Source of the DNA: Thermomonas sp. S9
GTDB lineage: Bacteria; Pseudomonadota; Gammaproteobacteria; Xanthomonadales; Xanthomonadaceae
Direction of reading: 5' to 3'
Length of the DNA stretch: 64,000 nucleotides
Assembly: GCF_024704365.1 (NCBI RefSeq)
Contig: NZ_JAJDFY010000001.1
Location: 620,001-684,000 of the forward strand
In this document: positions 24,785-33,324 of the stretch, piece after piece
How the letters are laid out: each line of letters opens with the position of its first letter
Position numbering within the stretch: position 1 is the first letter of the stretch
Position numbers and translations under genes: made by a program
Notes under the pieces: model-generated
What the model was told of the DNA's origin: nothing
The model's input: only the letters and a program-made list of their open reading frames with translations
Databases searched by the model: none

Positions 24785-24820
24785 GCTGCATCACCTGCCG
24801 ATTGTCTGGAGGAATCCAGC

Positions 24821-24935
24821 CCCCTGAGTCAGGGGCGATTCGCGCCAGAGGCGCGAATGGGGGTGTGGCCGCGCGGGCGGGGCCCGAAGTTTGCGCGGCA
24901 AACTTCGGGATTGATGCCGGCGCAGCCGGTATCAA
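24821..24935. repeat. Cluster of four consecutive hairpins between purH and purD
   Basis: Four inverted repeats stand in a row: CCCCT/AGGGG (24821-24835); ATTCGCGCC/GGCGCGAAT (24838-24858); CCCGAAGTTTG/CAAACTTCGGG (24883-24909); and TTGATGCCGG/CCGGTATCAA (24911-24935), the last running into the purH stop codon. None has a U-tract on the minus strand. They may act as mRNA-stabilising or attenuating structures in the purH-purD transcript, or be remnants of extragenic repeats. Confidence 0.7.
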
Positions 24936-26531
24936 TGCCGGAAGTGGCGCACGCCGGTGAACACCATCGCGATCCCGTGTTCGTCCGCCGCGGCGATCAC
25001 CTCGGCGTCGCGCAGCGAGCCGCCCGGCTGGATCACCGCCGCGATGCCGGCCTCGGCGGCGGCGTCGATGCCGTCGCGGAACGGGAAGAACGCATCGCTG
25101 GCCATCACCGAGCCCGGCACCGCCAGCCCCGCGTCCTGCGCCTTGATGCCGGCGATGCGTGCCGAATACACCCGGCTCATCTGCCCGGCGCCGACGCCAA
25201 TGGTGCGCTGGTCCCTGGCATATACGATGGCGTTGGACTTCACGAACTTGGCGACCTTCCACGCGAACAGCAGGTCGGCGAACTGCGTTTCGGTCGGCGC
25301 CCGCTTCGTCACCACCTTCAGCGCGTCGCGCGTCACCACGCGGTCGTCGCAGGTCTGCATCAGCAGCCCGGAATTGACGCGCTTGCTGTCGATGAAGCCC
25401 GGCGACGGCGGCGCCAGCGCGATCCTCAGCACGCGCACGTTGGCCTTCTTTTTCGCGTAGGCCAGCGCTTCGGCGTCGTAGTCGGGCGCGATCAGCACTT
25501 CGACGAACTGGCGGTCGAGGATGGTCTTGCAGGTGACACCGTCCAACGGGGTGTTGAAGGCGAGAATGCCGCCGAACGCGCTGGTGGGGTCGGTGGCATA
25601 GGCGCGCTCGTAGGCATCAAAGCAGCCATTGCCAACGGCCACGCCGCAGGGATTGGCATGCTTGACGATCACGCAGGCCGGCGCGTCGAACTGGCGCACG
25701 CATTCCCACGCGGCATCGCTGTCGGCGATGTTGTTGTAGCTGAGCTCCTTGCCCTGCAGCTGTTCCAGCGTCGCCAGCGAGCCGGGCGCGGGCCATAGGT
25801 CGCGGTAGAACGCCGCCTGCTGGTGCGGGTTCTCGCCGTAGCGCAGGTCCATCACCTTGACGAAGGTGCCGTTCGCCTGTGCCGGGAACATCGCGCGCAC
25901 CGGGACCGAGACGGAGGCGTCGGTGATCGCAGAGAGGTAGTTGCTGATCGCGGCGTCGTATTGCGCGACGCGGTTGAACGCCGCCACCGCCAGCGCGAAG
26001 CGGGTCTGCGCAGAGATCGCCCCGGCGTTGGCATCGAGCTCGGTCAGCAGGTCTGCGTACTGCGCCGGGTCGGTCACCACCGCGACGCGCGCGAAGTTCT
26101 TGGCCGCGCTGCGCAGCATCGCCGGGCCGCCGATGTCGATGTTCTCCACCGCCTCCGCCAGCGTGCAGTCCGCGCGCGCGGTCACCGCCTCGAACGGATA
26201 CAGGTTCAGCACCAGCAGGTCGATGGCGTCGATGCCGTGCTCTGCCATCACCGCCTCGTCCACCCCGGCGCGGCCGAGCAGGCCGCCGTGCACCACCGGG
26301 TGCAGGGTCTTGACCCGGCCGTCCATCATCTCGGGGAAGCCGGTGATCTCGCTCACGTCCTGCACCGTCAGGCCCGCCTCGCGCAGCGCGCGCGGTGCCG
26401 CCGGTGGAGACCAGCGCCACCCCGCGCGCCGCCAGGGCGCGGGCGAGGTCGAGCAGGCCGGTCTTGTCGGAAACGGACAGCAGGGCGCGGCGAACGGTCA
26501 CCGGCGCGCCGGGAAAGGCATCGGCAGACAT
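24932..26531 (-). CDS. purH: Bifunctional AICAR formyltransferase/IMP cyclohydrolase PurH (frameshifted)
   Basis: Catalyses the last two steps of IMP synthesis. The N-terminal methylglyoxal-synthase-like domain carries the cyclohydrolase ([46 protein letters not shown]). The C-terminal formyltransferase domain shows [25 protein letters not shown], and the final [30 protein letters not shown] break at about 26395, in a GCGCGCG run, separates STGGTARA from [11 protein letters not shown]; restoring one GC unit makes the protein continuous at about 530 residues. It is downstream of fis and upstream of purD. Confidence 0.95.
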
Positions 26532-26599
26532 GCAGGGGGTGATGCGATGGGGAAGCCCGGCATTATACGGGCTGGCACCGGGCCGGCCGGGTGGGCGGC

Positions 26600-26860
26600 T
26601 CAGGCCAGCCCGTACTCGCGCAGCTTCTTGCGCAAGGTGGCGCGGTGGATGCCCAGCATCGCCGCGGCGCGGCTCTGGTTGCCGTCGCAGTGGCGCAGCA
26701 CTTCGGTGAACAGCGGGATTTCCAGCTCGCGCAGCGCGGTGTTGTAGAGGTCGTCGGTGTCGCAGCCGTCCAGGTCCTGCAGGTAGCGGCGCACCGAGTG
26801 GGCCACGTGCTCGCGCAGCGGCGTGCGGCCGGTGTCCTGGCGATGGCTGGATGCGTTCAA
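26600..26860 (-). CDS. fis: Nucleoid-associated regulator Fis
   Basis: A small DNA-bending protein acting on rRNA and other growth-linked promoters. The C-terminal helix-turn-helix is unmistakable: [27 protein letters not shown], with [18 protein letters not shown] and [14 protein letters not shown] before it. The start is uncertain. The frame is open from a GTG at 26890 (96 residues), but relatives begin close to NASS, which would mean the TTG at 26860 (86 residues); neither has a strong ribosome-binding site. The setting prmA-DUF3426-fis-purH matches other xanthomonads and parallels the dus-fis or prmA-fis arrangement of gamma-proteobacteria. Confidence 0.9.
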   Translation of the reverse strand: MNASSHRQDTGRTPLREHVAHSVRRYLQDLDGCDTDDLYNTALRELEIPLFTEVLRHCDGNQSRAAAMLGIHRATLRKKLREYGLA

Positions 26861-26941
26861 GCGGGATCCCGGTGAGCGGCGCGCCGGCACCCGGACGGTG
26901 CGACGCGGGCGGTGACTATAGCGCAGGCGCGGCGCCGGCGG

Positions 26942-27460
26942 TCATTCGAAGCGGAAGTCGAAGGCGACCGCGTTGGGTGCCGGCTCCACCAGGTCGAACG
27001 CGATCTGGCTGGCCTGGCCGGGCTGCAGCAGGGCCGGGTGCGGCCCGGGGCCGAGGTACTCGCGCGGCAGGAAGCGGCGGCTGCCCAGGGTGCGCCCGTT
27101 GGCATCGGCGAGCGTGAGCACCAGCGCCGGCCATGGCTGCGCCCAGCGCGCGTCGTTGCGAAAACTGGCCTGCACGCGCAGCACGCCGGGGCGATCGGGC
27201 GGGGCGATCACGTCGCGCGAAAGCATGCTGAACGCGCCCGGCTCGCGCCACGCCGGCAGCGGGCAGCGCAGCAGGCCGCAGCCGGCTTCCAGCAGCGGCC
27301 GCAGGCGTGGGCTGGCCGCCAGTGCGTCCCATTTCAGCCACAGCAGCTGGCCGCCGAGCAGCAGCGCCAGCGTGGCCAGCGCCCACCATTCACCGCGCCT
27401 GCGCAGCGGCGCTGGCCGCGCGCCGGCCAGGAAGCCGGGGGTGTCGTGTGCGCGGCTCAT
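26942..27460 (-). CDS. DUF3426 membrane-anchored protein (short form without zinc ribbon)
   Basis: A 172-residue protein with one membrane helix at about residues 27-43 ([15 protein letters not shown]), then a beta-sandwich DUF3426 domain ([45 protein letters not shown], ending VAFDFRFE). Family members commonly begin with a Cys4 zinc ribbon; none is present from this start, and no cysteines in that pattern appear upstream in frame. The ATG overlaps the prmA stop (ATGA), so translation is coupled to prmA. The likely location is the inner membrane with the domain facing the periplasm. Function unknown. Confidence 0.8.
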   Translation of the reverse strand: MSRAHDTPGFLAGARPAPLRRRGEWWALATLALLLGGQLLWLKWDALAASPRLRPLLEAGCGLLRCPLPAWREPGAFSMLSRDVIAPPDRPGVLRVQASFRNDARWAQPWPALVLTLADANGRTLGSRRFLPREYLGPGPHPALLQPGQASQIAFDLVEPAPNAVAFDFRFE

Positions 27461-28384
27461 GCGGCCACCGCGGCCTGGTTGCGGATGCCGTCCAGCCGCA
27501 CCCAGTCGTCTTCGCGCGCCACCTGCAGGGCGTCGAACCACGGCGCGAAGCGCGCCAGCAGCGCCTCTTCCTGCCCGGCGAGGATGCCGGACATCGCCAG
27601 CCGCCCGCCGGGCGCGGTGCGTGCGGCCAGGGTTTCGGCCAGCGCATCCAGCGCCGCGGCCAGGATGTTGGCGACCACCACCGGATAGCATCCTGCGGGC
27701 GCGTCCTGCGGCAGGAAGGTGGCGATCGTCACGCCGTTGCGCTCGGCGTTGTCGGCGGTGGCGGTGAGCGCCTGCGGATCGTTGTCGATCCCGGTCGCGC
27801 GGGCGGCGCCCAGCTTCAGTGCGGCCAGGGCGAGGATGCCGCTGCCGCAGCCGAAATCGAGCACGGTTCTGCCCTGCAGTTCGCCGGCTTGCGCCAGCGC
27901 GTCCAGCTCAGCGCAGGCACAGCGCGGTGGTGGGATGGGTGCCGGAGCCGAACGCCAGCCCGGGGTCCAGCCGCACGATCGCCGCCGCCGCGTCCGCCTC
28001 CGCCGGCAGCGGATGGTTCCACGGCACGATCCAGGTGCGCACGCCGAACCGCATCGGCTGGAAGCTGTCCAGCCAGGCGCGTTCCCAGACTTGATCCTCG
28101 ATCCGGATAAAGCGCGCCTGCGACCAGTCCAGCGCCGGGTCGAACGCCTCCAACGCGGCCAGCAGGAGCAGGCCGTCGGTGTCGGCGTCGAACAGCGCGG
28201 TCAGGGTCATCTGCTGCCACAGCGGCAGCTCGCCCACTCCCGGCTCGAAGATCGCCTGTTCATCAGGCTGGTCGAGGTGGGCGTCCTGCAGGGTCACGGC
28301 CAGCGCGCCCACGTCTTCCAGCGCGCGTTCGAACCGCGGGCACTCGGCTTCGCTGCAGGGCGTGGAGAGTTGCAGATAGGGCAT
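27457..28384 (-). CDS. prmA: Ribosomal protein L11 methyltransferase PrmA (frameshifted)
   Basis: Trimethylates lysines and the N-terminus of ribosomal protein L11 using S-adenosylmethionine. The N-terminal substrate-recognition domain begins [14 protein letters not shown]. The linker has [14 protein letters not shown], and the hallmark [13 protein letters not shown] follows. The SAM-binding motif is [20 protein letters not shown], and [12 protein letters not shown] is the catalytic NIL motif. The frame breaks at about 27908 between ALCLR and [10 protein letters not shown]. The ATG at 28384 gives the normal length of about 308 residues. It is coupled to the DUF3426 gene by an ATGA overlap. 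Confidence 0.95.
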
Positions 28385-28445
28385 GTGCGGGCACGGCGCG
28401 CGGAGGGCGCACCATTCTCGCAGGTTCCACCCGGCCCGTCCGCGG

Positions 28446-28561
28446 TTCGACAGGCGCACCACGAACGGGAGGGACTCGCCGCCAGCGGGAGGATGGGCCC
28501 GCCATGAGCGGGAAATCTTCCACCCGTTCGTCCTGAGCCTGTCGAAGGATGAACGGGGCGC
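28446..28561. repeat. Dispersed inverted repeat (copy B)
   Basis: TTCGACAGGCGCA (28446-28458) and TGAGCCTGTCGAA (28534-28546) are the arms, here in the opposite order to copy A, with ACGAACGGGA-like units between. A 43-base stretch at 28519-28561 recurs with one mismatch at 30041-30083 (copy C), in the same orientation. The two copies flank the orphan gene at 28616-29933. Confidence 0.8.
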
Positions 28562-28615
28562 ACCACGGAAGGAGGTGGCTGGATGTGCCTTGAGCGCCGC
28601 CTTCGCGGTGTTCGC

Positions 28616-29933
28616 TCAGTCGCCGCCGAGGAGGCCCTTCAGCAGGCCCTTCATCGAGGGCTTCTTCTGCGGCGGTGGCCCGTCCTCGCCGCCGTCCATG
28701 CGCGGCATGCCGCCGAGGTCCAGGCCGAGCATCGCGGTCGCAGTGGAGCGGGCGCGCAGGCGCACGCTCCACTCCGGATTCCAGGCCTGCTTGGGGTCGG
28801 CCGGCCGCGGCGGATAGGTGATCCAGCTCTCCGGGCCGTAGGCGGTCATCATCAGCATGGCCGGCATCGCCATCTGCTGCCCCTGCAGGTGGGAAGTGCC
28901 GGCGAAGATGCCCTGCGGGATGCTGCAGGCGGTGGTGCTGGCCGGCAGCAGGACCTTCTGCTTGAGCCATTTGTCGAGGGTGCCGCCGCCGAGATAGGTG
29001 TGCAGGTTGCTGCCGGCGCCGGGCACGTCGGCGCTGCTCCACACGGTGAGCGCGAACGAATGCTCGCTGAGCATCTGCATGTGCATCGCAGTGATGAAGT
29101 AGGCGCGTGCGCGCGCCACCGACGGCCACTCGAGCCGCGATCGCCTGGTCCAGCCCGCCCTGGGTGCGCAGCGCAAGGCGCGGCATGAAGTCGGCGGCCT
29201 GCTCCACCTGGAACTGCATCGAGGCCGGAATGCCGTCGCCGCTGATGCGGTGCTGGCCGGCCAGGCGCGCGCCGCTGGGCACCTGCTTGCCGGACTGGCG
29301 GTTGGGCCAGTACACATAGCCGGGCTTGAGGTCGATGTCGCGGTCTGGCGCGTACAGCCCTTTCGACAGGCTGCCGCTGGCCTCCACCGCAATGCCCTGC
29401 ATCCCGGCCATCGGGTTCTTCGGGTCGATCGGTTTGTCGCCGCCCTTGACCTTGAACGTGGCCACCTTGGGCTGGCCGGGGCGGATGCCGGTGCCGCAGC
29501 CCCAGTATTCGCTGATCCTGACCTCCACGTCCGGCACCTTGCCGGGGCCGCTTTCGCTTTTGCCGGGGGTGGAGGGCTCGAACGGCACCAGGGTCAGCGA
29601 CTTGCCGAGCTGCAGTCCGGCCGGGATCTGGTCCTCGACCGCGACACCGGGCCTGAGCGTGTTGAGCAGCGCCATGTCCAGGTATTGCCCGGTGAGGCCG
29701 CCGCTGCGGGTGGTCGGGTAGGTGGGGCGCATCTGCTCGGCGCCGCCCATGCGGCGCGCCATGAAGCCGCCCAGGCCGCCCAGCATGCCGCCCATGTCCG
29801 GCAGTCCGGCCATGTCGTGGGTGAGCACGTCGATGTACAGGTTGACCGGCGGGGTCTTGCCCTGCTGGCTGGCGGCAGGCAGCGCCAGCAAGGTGGCGGA
29901 CAGCGCGAACAGCGCGGTGGTGCGGCGGTGCAT
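28616..29933 (-). CDS. Secreted protein of unknown function (frameshifted)
   Basis: A protein of about 438 residues with a signal peptide (MHRRTTALFALSATLLALPAASQ) and a leading statement of a short Gly/Met-rich segment (LPDMGGMLGGLGGFMARRMGG). Recurrent features are YWGCGTGIRPGQP, GLYAPDRDIDLKPGYVYWPNRQSGKQVPSGARLAGQH in pieces, and a C-terminal stretch ending GLLKGLLGGD. The frame changes at about 29130-29140, after which YFITAMHMQMLSEHSFALTVWSSADVPG continues to 28616. I recognise no family and no catalytic motif. It interrupts the otherwise conserved accC-prmA neighbourhood and is flanked by repeat copies B and C, suggesting a later arrival. Predicted periplasmic or outer-membrane-associated. 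Confidence 0.7.
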
Positions 29934-30040
29934 GGGGATCTCCGGAGAGCGGGGCGCTATCCGGAGAAAGCGGAAAACGGCGCGGCCGGCGGCCCGCGCG
30001 GCGGCATAGGCCGTTTGCCGGAGGCGGGAGCGAGGAATTC

Positions 30041-30185
30041 TCCACCCGTTCGTCCTGAGCCTGTCGACGGATGAACGGGGCGCGTGGGCCCGCCCGTGGT
30101 TCGACGGGCTCACCACGAACGGGGAGGTGGGCTCACGCCGGGCGGGGAGGCGGGCCCGCCTCGAACGGGGCGGCGGGCCCGGGCG
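30041..30185. repeat. Dispersed inverted repeat (copy C)
   Basis: TGAGCCTGTCGAC (30056-30068) and TTCGACGGGCTCA (30100-30112) are the arms, followed by CGAACGGGG/GGGCGGGG units up to the accC stop. Its first 43 bases match copy B with one difference. It is placed between the orphan secreted gene and accC. Confidence 0.8.
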
Positions 30186-30189
30186 CGGG

Positions 30190-31557
30190 TCAGAGGATCG
30201 ACAGCGCCTTTTCCTTGCGCTCGGCCAGGCGTTTTTCCAGGTAGTGGATGTTCTGGCCGCCCTGGCAGAAGCCGCCGTCGGCCATGATCCGCTGCTGCAG
30301 CGGGATGTTGGTCTTGATCCCGTCGATCACCATCTCCGACAGCGCCACCCGCATGCGCGCGATCGCCTGGGCGCGGTCGGCGCCGTGCACGATCAGCTTG
30401 CCGATCATCGAGTCGTAGTTGGGCGGCACGCGGTAGCCCTCGTAGACGTGCGAATCCACCCGCACGCCGGGGCCGCCCGGGGCGTGGAAGTGCTGGATCA
30501 GCCCCGGGCAGGGGAAGAAGGTATCCGGGTCCTCGGCGTTGATCCGGCACTCGATCGCGTGCCCGCGCAGGACCACGTCGCTCTGCTTGATCGAGAGCTT
30601 GTGGCCGGCCGCGATCATCAGCTGCTCGCGCACCAGGTCGATGCCGGTCACCAGCTCGGTCACCGGGTGCTCCACCTGGATGCGGGTATTCATCTCGATG
30701 AAGTAGAAGCGGCCGTTCTCGAACAGGAACTCGAAGGTGCCGGCGCCGCGGTAGCCGATGCGGATGCACGCCTCCACGCAGACCTGGCCGATCTGCTCGC
30801 GCAGCTCCGGGGTGATGCCCGGCGCCGGCGCTTCCTCCACCACCTTCTGGTGGCGGCGCTGCATGGAGCAGTCGCGCTCGCCGAGGTGGATGGCGTTGCC
30901 CTGGCCGTCGGCCAGCACCTGGATCTCCACGTGGCGCGGGTTCTCCAGGAACTTCTCCATGTACACCATGTCGTTGCCGAACGCGGCCTTGGCCTCGGCC
31001 TTGGTGGTGGCGATGGCGTTCACCAGCGCCGCCTCCGAATGCACTACGCGCATGCCGCGCCCGCCGCCGCCGCCGGCGGCCTTGACGATCACCGGATAGC
31101 CGATCTCGCGCGCGATCTTGACGTTGGTGGCCGGATCGTCGCCCAGCGGGCCGCCGCTGCCGGGCACGCAGGGCACGCCGGCGGCCTTCATGGCGCGGAT
31201 CGCCTCCACCTTGTCGCCCATCAGGCGGATGGTGTCGGGCCTGGGGCCGATGAAGATGAAGCCGCTCTGCTCCACCCGCTCGGCAAAATCCGCGTTCTCC
31301 GACAGGAAGCCGTAGCCGGGGTGGATGGCCTGGGCGTCGGTGACCTCGGCGGCGGCGATGATCGCCGGCATGTTGAGGTAGCTCTCGGGCGACGGCGCCG
31401 GACCGATGCAGACCGACTCATCCGCCATGGCCACGTGCTTGAGGTTGCGGTCGGCGGTGGAGTGCACGGCCACGGTGCGGATGCCGAGCGCGTGGCAGGC
31501 GCGCAGGATGCGCAGCGCGATTTCGCCGCGGTTGGCGATGACGACTTTATCCAGCAT
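30190..31557 (-). CDS. accC: Acetyl-CoA carboxylase, biotin carboxylase subunit AccC
   Basis: A 455-residue ATP-grasp enzyme that carboxylates the biotin on AccB, the first committed step of fatty acid synthesis. It starts [21 protein letters not shown]. The glycine-rich ATP loop [28 protein letters not shown], the active-site [14 protein letters not shown] and [13 protein letters not shown] are all intact. There is no frameshift. It is transcribed after accB with 57 bases between them. Copy C of the dispersed repeat follows directly and probably marks the end of the operon. Confidence 0.97.
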   Translation of the reverse strand: MLDKVVIANRGEIALRILRACHALGIRTVAVHSTADRNLKHVAMADESVCIGPAPSPESYLNMPAIIAAAEVTDAQAIHPGYGFLSENADFAERVEQSGFIFIGPRPDTIRLMGDKVEAIRAMKAAGVPCVPGSGGPLGDDPATNVKIAREIGYPVIVKAAGGGGGRGMRVVHSEAALVNAIATTKAEAKAAFGNDMVYMEKFLENPRHVEIQVLADGQGNAIHLGERDCSMQRRHQKVVEEAPAPGITPELREQIGQVCVEACIRIGYRGAGTFEFLFENGRFYFIEMNTRIQVEHPVTELVTGIDLVREQLMIAAGHKLSIKQSDVVLRGHAIECRINAEDPDTFFPCPGLIQHFHAPGGPGVRVDSHVYEGYRVPPNYDSMIGKLIVHGADRAQAIARMRVALSEMVIDGIKTNIPLQQRIMADGGFCQGGQNIHYLEKRLAERKEKALSIL

Positions 31558-31614
31558 GGAAGATTCCCGTTCGTCCTTAAGCGAAGCGCCGCCGGGGCGG
31601 CGCGGGTCGAAGGA

Positions 31615-32100
31615 TCAGGCGATCACGAACAGCGGCTGGTCGAACTCGACCGGCTGCCCGCTCTCGCACTGGATCGCCACCACGGTGCCGGAGACGTCGG
31701 CCTCGATCGGGTTGAACATCTTCATCGCCTCGATGATGCCGAGGGTGTCGCCGGCCTTGACCTGCTGGCCGACGCTGACGAACGCCGGCTTGTCCGGGGC
31801 CGGGCTGGCGTAGAAGGTGCCGACCATCGGCGCGCGCACCACGTGGCCGTCGGGCAGGCCGTGGCCGTGCGGTTTGTGGCTGCCGCCGGTGGCGGATTCG
31901 GTCGGCGACTGCATCGGCATCGGCGGTGCGGCGGCCGGCGCCGGCACGTGGTGCACCGCCGGGGCCGGGGCGGGGGCCGGCAGCGCGCCCTTCGGCACCC
32001 GCGCCAGGCGCACCGACTCCTCGCCCTCCTTGATTTCGATTTCGGCCAGGTTCGACTCTTCCAGCAGGTCGATCAGTTTCTTGATCTTGCGCAGGTCCAT
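31615..32100 (-). CDS. accB: Acetyl-CoA carboxylase biotin carboxyl carrier protein AccB
   Basis: A 161-residue carrier. The N-terminal 40 residues ([28 protein letters not shown]) form the dimerisation part. A Pro-Ala-rich linker runs from about 50 to 85 ([17 protein letters not shown]). The biotinyl domain follows, with the biotin-accepting lysine in [14 protein letters not shown] and the thumb-like [15 protein letters not shown]. It is modified by biotin ligase and shuttles CO2 between AccC and the carboxyltransferase. It lies between aroQ and accC, the common gamma-proteobacterial order. Confidence 0.97.
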   Translation of the reverse strand: MDLRKIKKLIDLLEESNLAEIEIKEGEESVRLARVPKGALPAPAPAPAVHHVPAPAAAPPMPMQSPTESATGGSHKPHGHGLPDGHVVRAPMVGTFYASPAPDKPAFVSVGQQVKAGDTLGIIEAMKMFNPIEADVSGTVVAIQCESGQPVEFDQPLFVIA

Positions 32101-32126
32101 CGGGACGCTCCTTGGGAGTGTGCGGG

Positions 32127-32567
32127 TCAGGCCGGCAGCCGCCTGAGGGCGGCGTCCAGCGCGTAGCGGTAGGAATCCGCGCCGAAGCCGCAGATCACCC
32201 CGACCGCCAGGTCGCTGAAGTAGCTGTGCTGGCGGAAGGGCTCGCGGGCGTGCGGGTTGGACAGGTGGATTTCGATGAAGGGCAGGGCCACCGCCGCCAG
32301 CGCGTCGCGCAGGGCGATCGAGGTGTGGGTGAAGGCGGCCGGGTTGATCAGGATGAAGGCGGTGCCGTCGTCGCGAGCGGCCTGCACCCGCTCCACCAGC
32401 ACGTGCTCGGCGTTCGACTGCAGCGCCTCCAGCACGTGCCCGGCGGTCTGCGCGCGCGCGGCGAGGGCGGCGTCGATTTCGGCCAGCGTGGTGCGCCCGT
32501 ACACCTCCGGCTCGCGGGTGCCGAGCAGGTTGAGGTTGGGGCCGTGCAGGAGCAGCAGCTTGGCCAT
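32127..32567 (-). CDS. aroQ: Type II 3-dehydroquinate dehydratase AroQ
   Basis: A 146-residue dodecameric enzyme of the shikimate pathway that converts 3-dehydroquinate to 3-dehydroshikimate. [20 protein letters not shown] carries the flexible loop with the catalytic Arg/Tyr. [16 protein letters not shown] and [18 protein letters not shown] contain the substrate-binding Asn and the catalytic His, and [16 protein letters not shown] closes the site. The full family length is present with no break. accB follows after 26 bases. Confidence 0.96.
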   Translation of the reverse strand: MAKLLLLHGPNLNLLGTREPEVYGRTTLAEIDAALAARAQTAGHVLEALQSNAEHVLVERVQAARDDGTAFILINPAAFTHTSIALRDALAAVALPFIEIHLSNPHAREPFRQHSYFSDLAVGVICGFGADSYRYALDAALRRLPA

Positions 32568-32706
32568 GGGCGGAAGGCAGGGCGAGGGTGGCGAACGATG
32601 GGCGCGCAGTGTCCCCCGATTCGGGTGTTGCTGTCCAGTTCGGCGAACTTTTGCCGGATAGTGGAATTTTAAGCGGATGTTTGAGTTTCGGCTCTAAATC
32701 ACCGCG

Positions 32707-33324
32707 TCACCGCGCCGTCGTATCCGCCGCCCACGCGGCGATGTCGGCGGCATCCGCGAACGGGCCGATCCGGGTTTTCAGCAGGCGCCCATCGGCCGAC
32801 ACCAGCGCCGAGAATGGCAGCACCCCGGCCGGGTTGCCCAGCCGCACCCCGGCATCGGCCGGGCCAGGCGCATCGATCAGCACCGGATAGGTGATGCCGT
32901 GTGCCGGCAGGAAGGCGCGCACGGCCGCGGCCTCGTCCAGCGCGATCCCCACCACCCGCACGCCATGGCGGCCCTGGACGCGGGCGAACGCCTGCAGATC
33001 GGGCATTTCCTTCAGGCAGGGGCCGCACCAGGTGGCCCACAGGTTGACCAGGGTGGGACGCCCGGCCCAGGCGCGCGGCACGTCGACCTCGGCGTCATTC
33101 ACATCGCGCAGGGTCATGGCCGGCAGTGGCGCGCCGGTGCGGGCGATGGTCAGCCCGGCCGGTGGTGCCGGTGCGCGCGCCTGCAACGCGGCCTCCAGTA
33201 CGCGCTGGCCGAACGCGGTGGACGCCAGGCGGATACCGAGCGTAGGTTCCAGCAGCAGGCTGGCCGCAACCCCGGCCAGCCCGGCCAGCAGCGCCACCGC
33301 CACCACCGCCCGATGCGAGGGCAT
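32707..33324 (-). CDS. TlpA/ResA-like membrane-anchored thioredoxin-fold protein
   Basis: A 205-residue thiol-disulfide protein with an uncleaved anchor or signal segment at about residues 7-24 (AVVAVALLAGLAGVAASLL) and a periplasmic thioredoxin-like domain. The redox motif is WCGPC in LVNLWATWCGPCLKEMPDL; the cis-proline region is GVLPFSALVSADG. Such proteins keep periplasmic or c-type cytochrome cysteines reduced and are usually re-reduced by DsbD/CcdA. Fittingly, its ATG overlaps the dsbD stop (TGATG), so the two are translationally coupled. Confidence 0.9.
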   Translation of the reverse strand: MPSHRAVVAVALLAGLAGVAASLLLEPTLGIRLASTAFGQRVLEAALQARAPAPPAGLTIARTGAPLPAMTLRDVNDAEVDVPRAWAGRPTLVNLWATWCGPCLKEMPDLQAFARVQGRHGVRVVGIALDEAAAVRAFLPAHGITYPVLIDAPGPADAGVRLGNPAGVLPFSALVSADGRLLKTRIGPFADAADIAAWAADTTAR

